A stretch of DNA of 64,000 nucleotides. Origin: RSA11 sp036564135. Lineage in GTDB: Bacteria; Actinomycetota; Thermoleophilia; Solirubrobacterales; 70-9. Positions 23,677-32,294 of this stretch are shown piece after piece. Each line of letters begins with the position of its first letter. Within the stretch, counting starts at the first letter, position 1. The notes under the pieces are model-generated. The model was not told where the DNA came from. It saw only the letters and a list, made by a program, of their open reading frames with translations, and did not search any database. The stretch covers positions 17,906-81,905 of the forward strand of contig DATCLC010000121.1 in assembly GCA_036564135.1 (NCBI GenBank), in the 5' to 3' direction. The position numbers and the translations under genes are program-made.

Positions 23677-24198
23677 CTAATCCCGCCTCAGACGGGCCTC
23701 GAGCGCCTCCGCGACCTCGGGCGGCACGAGGTCGTCGAGCGGCCCGCCGAAGGTGGCCATCTCCTTCACGCCGGTGGAGCGCACGAAGCTGTACTCGGCC
23801 GCGGCGAAGATGTAGACGGACTCGATGTCCGGCGCCGCCTTGCGGTTGAGCTGGTTCATCTCGAACTCGTACTCGAAGTCGGAGATCGCGCGCAGGCCCT
23901 TGACGATCGCGGTCGCGCCGTGGGAGCGCGCGAAGTCGACGAGCAGGTTGGTGAAGATCTCGACGGTGACGTTCTCCAGGCCCATGTCGGCCACGGCGCG
24001 CTCGATGAACCCCTTGCGCTCCTGCGCGGTGAACATCGGCGGCTGCTTGCGGATCGCCTGTCCGACGACGCCCACGACGACGCGGTCGAAGACGCGCGAC
24101 GCCCTGGCGATGACGTCCAGGTGTCCGTTCGTGACCGGGTCGTACGTGCCCGGGCAGATCGCAACGCGTTCGTTCTGATCGCTCATCGGCTCGGCCAT
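23677..24198 (-). CDS. coaD: Pantetheine-phosphate adenylyltransferase
   Basis: CoaD transfers AMP to 4'-phosphopantetheine in coenzyme A synthesis. The nucleotidyltransferase motif PGTYDPVTNGHLDVI (about 16-30, with the T/HxGH site), AIVKGLRAISDFEYEFEMN and EYSFVRSTGVKEMATFGG are all present. The length of 173 residues is normal; a second ATG at 24186 may be the true start. It is followed by the sepIVA-like gene and preceded by rsmD, which starts the run recG-rsmD-coaD. Confidence 0.95.
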   Translation of the reverse strand: MAEPMSDQNERVAICPGTYDPVTNGHLDVIARASRVFDRVVVGVVGQAIRKQPPMFTAQERKGFIERAVADMGLENVTVEIFTNLLVDFARSHGATAIVKGLRAISDFEYEFEMNQLNRKAAPDIESVYIFAAAEYSFVRSTGVKEMATFGGPLDDLVPPEVAEALEARLRRD

Positions 24199-24241
24199 AC
24201 CTCGTGAAAGCGCAGTTCAACTGGGTGCTTGTGACCGGAGA

Positions 24242-24763
24242 TCAAGGCTTCCTCCAGATCCTCAGGAGCGCGTCGCCGTAGCGGCGCTCGCGCTCGAGCT
24301 CCAACCCGAGGTCGATCGGCTCACGGGCAGCGCTCTCGACGACGATGCGGCCGCCGGGAGCAAGCCAGGCGGGAACGAGCTTTCGCAGATCGGCCTCAAG
24401 ACGCCGCGCGAGTCTATAGGGCGGATCGCAAAGGATCAGCAGGTACGAGTCGGGCTCGCCGCGCAAGAACGCGATCGCGTCCGCTCTCACCACCCGCGCT
24501 CGGTCGGCCAGGCCGAGCTCCTCGACGTTCTCGCGCGCGTAGCGGGGCCGGGTGTCGACCAGCACGGCTTCGGCCGCGCCGCGCGAGAGCGCCTCGATCG
24601 CGAGCGCGCCCGTGCCGGCGAACAGGTCGAGCACGCGCATGCCGCTCACGTCGCCGAGCATGGAGAAGAGCGCCTCGCGGGCGCGGTCGGAGGTGGGCCT
24701 CACCGCGCCGCCCGCGGGGGCGCGCAGGCGCCTGCCCTTGAGTTCCCCCGCGACGACCCTCAA
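24242..24763 (-). CDS. rsmD: 16S rRNA (guanine-966-N2)-methyltransferase
   Basis: RsmD methylates G966 in 16S rRNA. The protein starts MRVVAGELKGRRLRAPAGGA, has RPTSDRAREALFSML, the SAM motif VLDLFAGTGALAIEALSRGA and the catalytic CDPPYRL. The TTG start overlaps the recG stop (TTGA), so they are coupled. An open frame runs further upstream through recG, but the conserved N-terminus fixes the start here. Length is 173 residues. Confidence 0.93.
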   Translation of the reverse strand: MRVVAGELKGRRLRAPAGGAVRPTSDRAREALFSMLGDVSGMRVLDLFAGTGALAIEALSRGAAEAVLVDTRPRYARENVEELGLADRARVVRADAIAFLRGEPDSYLLILCDPPYRLARRLEADLRKLVPAWLAPGGRIVVESAAREPIDLGLELERERRYGDALLRIWRKP

Positions 24764-26964
24764 GCGATGATCCCCCGCTCGCGCTCGTCCCCGAAGCGCT
24801 CGCGCGCGGCGTCGAGCAGCGGCTGGAGCTCGGGCGCCTCGAACGAGCCGTGCTCGGCGAGCAGCGCGCGGACCTCGCGGCGCGCGGCGACCAGCAGCTC
24901 GCCGTCCTCGGGGAGCTGGGCGGCGCGGAACTCGGGCAGGCCGTGCTGGCGCGTGCCGAGGATCTCGCCCTCGCCCCGCAGCGTCAGGTCGATCTCGGCG
25001 AGCTTGAAGCCGTCGCGCTCGGCGGCGATCGCCTCGAGGCGCCGGCGCGCCGTCTCCGACGCCGGGTCGCCGAAGAGGATGCAATGGGACTCGTGCGCGC
25101 CGCGGCCCACGCGCCCGCGGAGCTGGTGAAGCTGGGAGATCCCGTAGCGCTCGGCGCCCTCGATCACCATGACCGTCGCGTTGGGGACGTCGATGCCGAC
25201 TTCGATCACGGTGGTCGCGACGAGCACGTGCGCGGCGCCGCTCGCGAAGCGCTCCATGACGGCGGCCTTCTCGCGGGCCGGCATCTGGCCGTGCAGCAGC
25301 GCGACCTCGAAGTCGGCGAACTCGCCGCGCGCGAGGCGCTCGGCCTCCTCGGAGGCCGCCTTGGCCTCGAGCTTCTCGGAGCCCTCCACGAGCGGGCAGA
25401 CGAAGTACGCCTGGCGCCCCTCGCGCAGGCGCTCGCGGACGAACTCGTAGGCGCCGGCGCGGCGGTCCTCGCCCACCACCCAGGTCTTTACGGGCTGGCG
25501 GCCGGCGGGCAGCTCGCGCAGGATCGTCGTGTCGAGGTCGCCGTAGGTGGTGAGCGAGAGCGTGCGTGGGATCGGCGTCGCCGTCATGTGGAGCACGTGC
25601 GGGGCCGCCGCCCGGGTCGATTCCGTTGCCGCGGGGCCCTTCGCGTCGAGCGCCGCGCGCTGGCGGACGCCGAAGCGGTGCTGCTCGTCGACGATGGCGA
25701 CGGCGAGCCGCGCGAACTCCACGTCGGGCTCGATCAGGGCGTGGGTGCCGACCACCATCGCGAGCTCGCCGGTGCGCAGCTTGTCGAGCGCGTCGCGGCG
25801 CTGGGCAGCGGGGGTCGAGCTCGTGAGCAGCGTGAACGGGACCTGCTCGTTGGCGAGGAGCCGGTCAAGCGTGCGGGCGTGCTGCTCGGCGAGCGTCTCC
25901 GTGGGCGCCATGAGCGCGGCCTGGTAGCCGCCCTCGATCGCGCGCAGCATCGCGTACAGCGCGACCACGGTCTTGCCGCTGCCCACCTCCCCCATGAGCA
26001 GGCGCTGCATCGCGCGACCCGAGGCGAGGTCGGCGTCGACCTCGGCGAACGCGTTGCGCTGGCCCTCGGTGGGCTCGAACGGCAGCGAGGCGAGCCAGCG
26101 CGCGGTGAGCTCGCCCGGCGGGTCGAACGCGATGCCCCGGCGCGCCTCGTCGCGGGCGCGGCGCCGCACGGCGAGCGCGACCTGATGCAGCGCGAGCTCC
26201 TCGAACGCGATCCGCCGGCGAGCGACCTCGGCCGCGGCCGTCGTGTCCGGGAAGTGCACCGCCGCGAGCGCGTCGGCCGCGAGCGGCAGGTGCAACCGGG
26301 CGCGCACGGACGCGGGGAGCGGCTCGCGCGCGTCGCGCGCGTAGGCGAGTGCCTGCCAGGCCCACTCCCGCACGCGTTCGGCGCGCAGGCCGTCGACCGT
26401 CGAGTGCACGGGCACGATCCCCACGGTGTGGATGCCCGCGTCGCTGCCGGCGCCGTCGACGATCTCGTGCGCCGACACGCGGAAGCCCGAGCGGTCGAGC
26501 TTGCCGCTGAGCAGCATCCGCGTGCCCGGCCGCAGGCGCTCGGCGAGCCAGGCCTGGTTGAACCACACAGCCTTGAAGCTGCCGCTGCCGTCGGTGACCG
26601 TCGCCTCCACGATCTTCAGGTTGCGCCTGCGCGTGGGCCGCACGCGCGCCGAACGCACCTCGACCGCGAGCGTCGCCTCCTCCCCGATCCGCAGGTCCGC
26701 AGCGCGCGTGACCCGGGAGCGGTCGCGATAGCCGTGCGGAAGGTGCCAGAGCAGGTCCCCGACCGTGTGCAGCCCCGCCTTCGCCGCCAGCTTCGAGAGC
26801 TTCGGGCCGGCGCCGCGCAGCGACGTGATCGGCCGTCCGAGCCGCTCGGGCTTGGGCACCGAGCGCAACGGCGCGCCGCGCAGTTCCGCGCGCGTCTGCG
26901 GCGCTGCGGTACCGAGCGCACGGGGCGGCTCGACGTCGGCGGAAACGGCGGTCGTCTGCGGCAT
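24760..26964 (-). CDS. recG: ATP-dependent DNA helicase RecG
   Basis: RecG remodels stalled replication forks and Holliday junctions. The 734-residue protein has the N-terminal wedge/OB region (TVGDLLWHLPHGYRDRSRVT), Walker A LMGEVGSGKTVVAL, the DEQH box AIVDEQHRFGVRQR, HMTATPIPRTLSLT, and the helicase C motifs VATTVIEVGIDVPNATVMVI and QLHQLRGRVGRG. The first 40 residues are low-complexity. I chose the ATG at 26964; an upstream frame extension covers the intergenic repeats and is not convincing. It lies in the rpmB...fakA-like-recG-rsmD-coaD order common in Actinobacteria. Confidence 0.94.
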   Translation of the reverse strand: MPQTTAVSADVEPPRALGTAAPQTRAELRGAPLRSVPKPERLGRPITSLRGAGPKLSKLAAKAGLHTVGDLLWHLPHGYRDRSRVTRAADLRIGEEATLAVEVRSARVRPTRRRNLKIVEATVTDGSGSFKAVWFNQAWLAERLRPGTRMLLSGKLDRSGFRVSAHEIVDGAGSDAGIHTVGIVPVHSTVDGLRAERVREWAWQALAYARDAREPLPASVRARLHLPLAADALAAVHFPDTTAAAEVARRRIAFEELALHQVALAVRRRARDEARRGIAFDPPGELTARWLASLPFEPTEGQRNAFAEVDADLASGRAMQRLLMGEVGSGKTVVALYAMLRAIEGGYQAALMAPTETLAEQHARTLDRLLANEQVPFTLLTSSTPAAQRRDALDKLRTGELAMVVGTHALIEPDVEFARLAVAIVDEQHRFGVRQRAALDAKGPAATESTRAAAPHVLHMTATPIPRTLSLTTYGDLDTTILRELPAGRQPVKTWVVGEDRRAGAYEFVRERLREGRQAYFVCPLVEGSEKLEAKAASEEAERLARGEFADFEVALLHGQMPAREKAAVMERFASGAAHVLVATTVIEVGIDVPNATVMVIEGAERYGISQLHQLRGRVGRGAHESHCILFGDPASETARRRLEAIAAERDGFKLAEIDLTLRGEGEILGTRQHGLPEFRAAQLPEDGELLVAARREVRALLAEHGSFEAPELQPLLDAARERFGDERERGIIA

Positions 26965-27077
26965 CGACGTTGAGGCTACGCCGCCGCGCGGACCGTCACG
27001 CACGCGGATCACTCCCGCCCCCGCCTCGCGCCGCCGACCGCCCGCCGAGAGGCCACTCCGTCCCGCATCGCGAACCG

Positions 27078-27113
27078 CGGCGAAACGTGGGATCAACCGT
27101 CGAAACGTCGCCG
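27078..27113. repeat. GTGGGATCAACCGTCGA-type intergenic palindrome, copy 1
   Basis: Outer arms CGGCGA/TCGCCG enclose the core AACGTGGGATCAACCGTCGA. The core recurs at 27131-27171, 43577-43615 and 43637-43676. Copies 1 and 2 lie 17 bases apart in the same orientation, between the fakA-like stop and the recG start. This is the most divergent copy, because the left arm lost the GACGTTT form. Confidence 0.6.
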
Positions 27114-27130
27114 TCGCGACCGCGCCCGCC

Positions 27131-27171
27131 GCGACTTCGACGTTTCCTGGGATCAATCGTCGATATGTCGC
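27131..27171. repeat. GTGGGATCAACCGTCGA-type intergenic palindrome, copy 2
   Basis: GCGAC...GTCGC ends enclose a second stem (CGACG/CGTCG), with the conserved loop TTTCCTGGGATCAAT. It shares the core with copies 3 and 4 at 43.6 kb (GACGTTTCxTGGGATxA). It lies 18 bases from the stop of the fakA-like gene, so it may also act as a terminator for that gene's minus-strand transcript. Confidence 0.65.
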
Positions 27172-27189
27172 TCTCGCGGAAGCGCGCGG

Positions 27190-28818
27190 CTATTGCGCCG
27201 CGAGCAGCCAGTACCAGTGCTCCTGGCCGCCCTCGTAGGCCTCGACCTCGGTGCCGTCGGGGAGCGGGAGCTCGAGCTCTGAGAGCGGGATCGGCGGGTC
27301 GGCCCCGGCGATCACCGTGAGGATCTCGGCGCCCTCGGCGAGGCGCCTGACCGTGGCGTCGAGCGTCGCGCGCAGATCGCCCCAGGCGATCACCTCGTCG
27401 CCCTCGAAGCCGACGGTCTCGCCTCGCTCGAACCGGCCCTCAACGTCGTCCTTCGCGGCCGGCGCGACGCCGCCCACCTTGGTGTCCGCCAGCACCTCCT
27501 CGAGCCGCGCGGCGTTCGCCTCGGCGCTGTCGTCGGGGTCGAACTCGACCAGCGCGACGAGCGCGCCCTGCTGCGTCTGACACGGCACGACGACCACGTT
27601 CTTGTCGCTGAGCCGCGCGGCCTCCTCGGCGGCCATCAGCACGTTCTTGGAGTTCGGCAGCAGCACGATCTCGTCGGCGGGCGCGGCCTCGATCCCCTGC
27701 AGCAGGTCGTTGGTCGACGGGTTGAGCGTCGGGCCGCCGTCCACGACCTGCACATCGAGCTCCTCGAACAGCTTGCGGATCCCGTCCCCGCCTGCCACGG
27801 CGACCGCCTTCGAGCGGGTCCGCGTGAGGCGCGCGACGCGCGCGGCCTCCTGCTCGTGCATGTCGGCGATGTCCTCGCGCTCGATCGTGCCGAACTCTCG
27901 CAGCACTGCCTTCGCCGCCTCGGTGTCGTCGGTGTGCACGTGCGCCTTGAGCGTCGCGTCGTCGCCGACGACCAGCACCGAGTCGCCGAGCTCCTCGAGC
28001 CGCGGCACGACCGCGCTCGCGTCGAGGCCCTCGCCGATCACGATGAAGTTCGCGCAGTACTTGAACTGGGACTCGGTGTGGTGCACGTCGCGCACCCGCG
28101 TGGGCGCGTAGCGCGGCAGCTCCGGCAGCTCCGCCTCCTCCCCCACGAGCGCCGCGAGCGCGCCCCGAAGGATGACGACGAGGCCGAGCGCGCCCGCGTC
28201 CACCACGCCAGCCTCGGCCAGCACGTCGAGCTGCTCGGGCGACTGGCGCACCGCGCGCTCGCCGGCGAACAGGGCCGCCGCGATGATCTCGGCGAGCAGC
28301 GCGTTCTGCTCCTCCTCGCTCGCGTCCGGATCGAGCTTGCGCCGCGCGAACTCCGCGCGCCGCTCCTTCACGGCCTGCGCCATGTCGCGGATCACCGTGA
28401 GCATCGTGCCCTCGGCCGGCTCGCGGACGGCCGCCCAGGCCGCCCTGCTCGCGTTCTCGAGCGCCTCCTCGATCAACTCGGGATCGATCAGCGTCCCCGG
28501 CGGCGTCGCCAGCTTCTCGGCCGCGCCGCGGATGATCTGACTGAGGATCACCCCGGAGTTCCCGCGCGCGCCCATCAGGGCCGCGCGCGCGACCGCGCGG
28601 ACGATCTCGGGACGCGACGGGTCACCGTCGGCGCTCTCGCGCTGCAGGCGATCGAGCTCGTCGATCACGTGCCGCAGCGTGAGCGCCATGTTGTCGCCCG
28701 TGTCGCCGTCGGCGACCGGGAATACGTTCAGGTCGTTGATCTCCTGCCTGCGCGTCTCAAGGTGCGCGTAGGCGACGGAGACGACGCTCTTGAAGCGCTC
28801 TACGGACGGATCGGCCAC
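27190..28818 (-). CDS. DAK2-domain protein (FakA/YloV family)
   Basis: The 542-residue protein has the DAK2 phosphotransfer domain (DLNVFPVADGDTGDNMALTL, GARGNSGVILSQIIRGAAE) and the C-terminal FakA-type domain. FakA phosphorylates FakB-bound fatty acids in Firmicutes; in Actinobacteria the homologue's role is less clear, and no DegV/FakB gene is visible in this window. The GTG start follows from the conserved opening VERFKSVVSVAYAHLETRRQ. It is part of the rpmB-fakA-recG gene order, with the repeats between it and recG. Confidence 0.87.
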   Translation of the reverse strand: MADPSVERFKSVVSVAYAHLETRRQEINDLNVFPVADGDTGDNMALTLRHVIDELDRLQRESADGDPSRPEIVRAVARAALMGARGNSGVILSQIIRGAAEKLATPPGTLIDPELIEEALENASRAAWAAVREPAEGTMLTVIRDMAQAVKERRAEFARRKLDPDASEEEQNALLAEIIAAALFAGERAVRQSPEQLDVLAEAGVVDAGALGLVVILRGALAALVGEEAELPELPRYAPTRVRDVHHTESQFKYCANFIVIGEGLDASAVVPRLEELGDSVLVVGDDATLKAHVHTDDTEAAKAVLREFGTIEREDIADMHEQEAARVARLTRTRSKAVAVAGGDGIRKLFEELDVQVVDGGPTLNPSTNDLLQGIEAAPADEIVLLPNSKNVLMAAEEAARLSDKNVVVVPCQTQQGALVALVEFDPDDSAEANAARLEEVLADTKVGGVAPAAKDDVEGRFERGETVGFEGDEVIAWGDLRATLDATVRRLAEGAEILTVIAGADPPIPLSELELPLPDGTEVEAYEGGQEHWYWLLAAQ

Positions 28819-28861
28819 GGGCGGTTGACGAGGATATTGCGCGCGTCGCGGGCGATGAAGC

Positions 28862-29362
28862 TCATCCGTCCGACAACCAGACGTGCTTGAACTCGACCGC
28901 CCCGCGCTCGATCCGGGCGATCCCGAACGACCGGCGCGGGGCGCGCCGGCGCTCGGTGGGGCTGCCGGGGTTGAAGATCTGAAAGCCGTCGGCCTCCTCA
29001 TGCCGGGGCATGTGCGAGTGGCCGAAGATCACGGCGTCGGCGTCCGGGAAGCGCGCGCGCATGCGCTCCAACCGGCCGCGCGCGGGCCCCGAGTCGTGGA
29101 TCAGGCCGAACCGCACCCCGCCGGCCTCAAACTCCGCCACCTCGGGCAGCCGGGCCCGCACCGCGGCGACGTCGACGTTGCCGTGGACGGCGCGCAGCGG
29201 CGGGCCGAGCGCCTCGAACCACTCCAGCGTCTCCTCGGCGTGGAAGTCCCCCGCGTGCACGATCGCGTCGGCGGCACGCAGCGCCTGCACGCACTCCGGA
29301 TCGAGCCGGCGCCCGCCGCGCGGCATGTGCGTGTCGGCGATCAGCGCGAGCCTCAACCCCAT
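28862..29362 (-). CDS. YfcE/MJ0936-family metallophosphoesterase
   Basis: This 166-residue calcineurin-like phosphoesterase carries all metal-binding motifs: ADTHMPRG (Asp10, His12), HAGDFHAEE, VHGNVD, IHDSG and FGHSHMPR. Small members of this group hydrolyse phosphodiesters. The natural substrate is unknown. The ATG start lies within the 3' end of a truncated OsmC-like reading frame, which suggests this gene landed on or replaced part of an older gene. It precedes the fakA-like gene by 43 bases. Confidence 0.87.
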   Translation of the reverse strand: MGLRLALIADTHMPRGGRRLDPECVQALRAADAIVHAGDFHAEETLEWFEALGPPLRAVHGNVDVAAVRARLPEVAEFEAGGVRFGLIHDSGPARGRLERMRARFPDADAVIFGHSHMPRHEEADGFQIFNPGSPTERRRAPRRSFGIARIERGAVEFKHVWLSDG

Positions 29363-29544
29363 CGGTGGCTGATCACGCCAACGCCCAGGTGCGCCTGCGC
29401 CTCCCGGATCGCCGCGCCGGCGCCGACCGAGCACGCCACCGGCGCCTCCCCCTGCCGCGCGCTCGCGCTCAAGTGGATCAGCGCCGCGTCGGGCTCGGCT
29501 CGATAGCGCTCCTTGATCGGTCGCTGAACGTCGCGGAGCTCCAT
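29353..29544 (-). pseudogene. Truncated OsmC-family gene, N-terminal remnant
   Basis: About 50 residues resemble the N-terminus of OsmC-like thiol peroxidases (ELRDVQRPIKERYRAEPDAA, then the SVGAGAAIREAQAHLGVG stretch, compared with the ...TGRALVEAGLHPATGG type). The frame then ends at a stop overlapping the phosphoesterase start. The catalytic cysteines and most of the fold are missing. A strong AGGAGG-like ribosome site upstream of the ATG (29544) survives. The homology is from memory of the family, so this could instead be a genuine small gene of 63 codons. Confidence 0.5.
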
Positions 29545-29657
29545 GGGGCCCCCTCCTCCTTGATCGCGGTCCACAGGGACGCTAGCCCCTCCGGGAACGC
29601 GATGCCTGCCGGCGGCGCGGCGATCGCCTCCGGACGGATCCCCCGAAAGCGCCGGGA

Positions 29658-29849
29658 TCAGGCGTACTTGGTGACCTTGCCCGACTTCAGGCAGCGCGTG
29701 CAGACGTACACGCGGCGCGGCCGGCCACCGTCGTCGATGCGCACCTTCTGGAGGTTCGGGTTGAAGCGGCGCCGCGTAGCGACCATCGAGTGGCTACGCG
29801 AGTTCCCGAACGCCGGGGCCTTGCCGCAGCTGTGACATACCTTCGCCAT
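29658..29849 (-). CDS. rpmB: Ribosomal protein bL28 (zinc-binding form)
   Basis: The 63-residue protein starts MAKVCHSCGKAPAFGNSRSH, has the basic RRRFNPNLQKVRI core, and ends with CTRCLKSGKV. The two Cys pairs make it the C+ zinc form. It is the normal first gene of the rpmB-(fakA-like)-recG series; here the OsmC remnant and phosphoesterase interrupt it. Start ATG is clear. Confidence 0.95.
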   Translation of the reverse strand: MAKVCHSCGKAPAFGNSRSHSMVATRRRFNPNLQKVRIDDGGRPRRVYVCTRCLKSGKVTKYA

Positions 29850-29885
29850 TGCGACGGAGGATGGTAGCGGGCCGCCCGCCTGCGC

Positions 29886-30365
29886 CTATCCGCCCCCGCG
29901 CACGCGCTCCATCAGAAGCGCCGAACGCATCACCGCGTGGGCCGCGTGCCTGCCCTGGTCGCGCTTGCCCCCGCCGGCGCGCGCCTCCGCCTGCTCGCGC
30001 GTGTCGCAGGTAATCACCCCGAACGCGCAGGGCACGTCGGTCTGCAGCTGCACGTCCTGGATCCCGCGCGCCGCCTCCGAGCAGACGAAGTCGTAGTGGT
30101 CGGTCTCACCGCGGATCACCACCCCGAGGCAGGCGATCCCGGCGAACCGCTCCGAGTCCGCGCAGACCTTGGCGGCGAACGGCAGCTCGAACGCGCCCGG
30201 CACCTCGTAGGTGTGCACCGACGCCGGGCTCACGCCGCCGTCGGCAAAGCCCTCCAGCGCGCCGCCGACGAGCCGCTCGGCGAGGTCCTCGTAGAACGTC
30301 GCGACGCAGATCGCCCACTCGCCGCGCGCGAGGAGCTCGCGCTCCTCGGCGGTGAACTCACTCAC
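29886..30365 (-). CDS. ribH: 6,7-dimethyl-8-ribityllumazine synthase
   Basis: RibH condenses the ribityl-pyrimidine with DHBP to form lumazine, the penultimate step of riboflavin synthesis, and usually assembles into an icosahedral shell. The motifs VHTYEVPGAFELPFAAK, GVVIRGETDHYDFVCSEAAR (catalytic His) and VPCAFGVITCDTREQAEARA are complete. The GTG start overlaps the ribBA stop by several bases, so translation is coupled. It is the last gene of the rib operon. Length is 159 residues. Confidence 0.95.
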   Translation of the reverse strand: MSEFTAEERELLARGEWAICVATFYEDLAERLVGGALEGFADGGVSPASVHTYEVPGAFELPFAAKVCADSERFAGIACLGVVIRGETDHYDFVCSEAARGIQDVQLQTDVPCAFGVITCDTREQAEARAGGGKRDQGRHAAHAVMRSALLMERVRGGG

Positions 30366-31680
30366 CCTGCTGCTCCTTCTCCTTCTCGAGCCGCTCCGAG
30401 AGGATCATCTCGTCGTCGAGCGCGAGGCCCTGGTGGTGCAGCGCGTGGCCCAGGCGGTCGCGCTTCGCGCGCAGGTACGCCTCGTTGTGCGGGTTGGGCA
30501 CCGCGACGATCGGGACCTGCTCGGTGACCGAGAGGCCGTACCCCTCGAGGCCGACGATCTTCTTCGGGTTGTTGGTGAGGATGCGGATCGAGCTCAGGCC
30601 CAGGTCCCGCAGGATCTGGGCGCCGATGCCGTAGTCGCGCAAATCAGCGGGCAGGCCGAGCTTCAGGTTGGCGTCGACCGTGTCCAGGCCCTCCTCCTGC
30701 AGCTTGTAGGCGCGGAGCTTGTTGAGCAGGCCGATGCCGCGCCCCTCCTGCGAGAGGTAGAGCAGCACGCCCTGGCCCTCGCGCTCGATCATCGCGAGCG
30801 CCGCCTGGAGCTGCTCGCCGCAGTCGCAGCGCAGCGAGTGGAAGACGTCGCCGGTGAGGCACTCGGAGTGCACCCGCACGAGCACGTCCTTCTTGCCGGC
30901 GACCTCGCCCTTGACCATCGCGACGTGGTGCTTGCCGTCGAGCAGCGCGCGGTAGCCGACCGCGGTGAACTCGCCGAAGGCGGTCGGCAGGCGCGTGGAG
31001 ACGACGCGCTCGATGAGCTGCTCGGTCCGCCGCCGGTAGGCGATCAGGTCAGCGGTCGTGACCATCTTGAGGCCGTGCTTGCGGCAGTACTCGGCGAGGT
31101 CCGGCACGCGGGCCATCGACCCGTCCTCGTTCATGATCTCGCAGATCACCCCGGCCGGGATCAGGCCGGCCAACCTGGCCAGGTCGACCGCGGCCTCGGT
31201 GTGCCCCGCGCGCTCCAGCACGCCGCCCGGCTTCGCCTTGAGCGGGAAGATGTGGCCGGGCTGGACGATGTCGCTGGGGCCCGAGTGCGGGTCGATCGCG
31301 ACCTGGATCGTGCGCGCCCGGTCGTGCGCCGAGATCCCGGTGCTCACGCCCTCGCGCGCCTCGATCGACACCGTGAACGCCGTCTCGAGCGGCGCCTCGT
31401 TCTTCGCCGCCATCAGCTTCAGCCCGAGCTCCTCGCACCGCTCCGGGGTGAGCGCGAGGCAGATCAGCCCGCGCGCGTGCGTCGCCATGAAGTTGATCGC
31501 CTCGGGCGTCGCGAACTGCGCGGCGAGGACGAGGTCGCCCTCGTTCTCGCGGTCCTCGCTGTCCACCACGACCACCATGCGGCCGCGGCGGATCTCCTCG
31601 ATCGCCTCCTCGACGGTGCTGAACGGCGAGTCCTCGGCGCCCGCCGTCCCGGCTTTTGTCCTCTGTGCCTGCTCGGCCAT
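30358..31680 (-). CDS. ribBA: Bifunctional DHBP synthase / GTP cyclohydrolase II
   Basis: The N-terminal half is 3,4-dihydroxy-2-butanone-4-phosphate synthase (DSEDRENEGDLVLAAQFATP, HARGLICLALTPERCEELGL, GHTEAAVDLARLAG). The C-terminal half is GTP cyclohydrolase II with the zinc site HSECLTGDVFHSLRCDCGEQ and the catalytic EGRGIGLLNKLRAYKLQEEG. Both branches of riboflavin synthesis therefore start from this protein. 440 residues. It sits between ribE and ribH. Its ATG is two bases from the ribE stop. Confidence 0.96.
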   Translation of the reverse strand: MAEQAQRTKAGTAGAEDSPFSTVEEAIEEIRRGRMVVVVDSEDRENEGDLVLAAQFATPEAINFMATHARGLICLALTPERCEELGLKLMAAKNEAPLETAFTVSIEAREGVSTGISAHDRARTIQVAIDPHSGPSDIVQPGHIFPLKAKPGGVLERAGHTEAAVDLARLAGLIPAGVICEIMNEDGSMARVPDLAEYCRKHGLKMVTTADLIAYRRRTEQLIERVVSTRLPTAFGEFTAVGYRALLDGKHHVAMVKGEVAGKKDVLVRVHSECLTGDVFHSLRCDCGEQLQAALAMIEREGQGVLLYLSQEGRGIGLLNKLRAYKLQEEGLDTVDANLKLGLPADLRDYGIGAQILRDLGLSSIRILTNNPKKIVGLEGYGLSVTEQVPIVAVPNPHNEAYLRAKRDRLGHALHHQGLALDDEMILSERLEKEKEQQGE

Positions 31681-31682
31681 CG

Positions 31683-32294
31683 CTACTCGACTAGCTCCCT
31701 TCTTGGTACGAAGCCTTGCATGAGGCGCTCCACGTAACGCGCGACCACGTCCACCTCGACGTTCACCCGGTCGCCCGCCCCGGCCGCGCCGAAGGTCGTC
31801 CGCTCGAGCGTCTCCGGGATCAGGGAAACCTGCACGCCGTCGTCCAGCAGCGCCGCCACGGTCAGGCTCACGCCGTTCAGCGTGATCGAGCCGTGCTCGA
31901 CGACGTAGCGGCGCAGCTCCTCCGGCAGGCGTACGCGCACGCGCCTGGCGAAGCCGTCGGGGGTGACGTCGGTGATCTCGCCCACGCCGTCGACGTGTCC
32001 CTGGACGATGTGCCCGCCCAGCGGGTCGCCCGCCCGCAGCGCGGGCTCGAGGTTGACGCGCGCGCCCGCCTCGAGCTCCCCGAGCGTGGTGAGCTGGAGC
32101 GTCTGGTTCATCGCGTCGGCCTCGAACGCGCCGCCGGCCAGGGCCGCGGCGGTGAGGCAGACCCCGTTGACGGCGACCGAGTCGCCCTCGGCGAGCTCGG
32201 GCGCGAAGCTCGCCGCGATCCGCAGGCGCGCCCCGTCGGCCGTCCGCTCGACCGACTCGACTCTGCCCAGCTCTCTCACGATCCCGGTGAACAT
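31683..32294 (-). CDS. ribE: Riboflavin synthase alpha chain
   Basis: This dismutates two lumazines to riboflavin. The 203-residue protein begins MFTGIVRELGRVESV and has two lumazine-binding repeats (GDSVAVNGVCLTAAAL and GSITLNGVSLTVAALLDDGV), with GGHIVQGHVDGVGEI between them. The ATG overlaps the ribD stop as TGATG, so they are coupled. Confidence 0.95.
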   Translation of the reverse strand: MFTGIVRELGRVESVERTADGARLRIAASFAPELAEGDSVAVNGVCLTAAALAGGAFEADAMNQTLQLTTLGELEAGARVNLEPALRAGDPLGGHIVQGHVDGVGEITDVTPDGFARRVRVRLPEELRRYVVEHGSITLNGVSLTVAALLDDGVQVSLIPETLERTTFGAAGAGDRVNVEVDVVARYVERLMQGFVPRRELVE

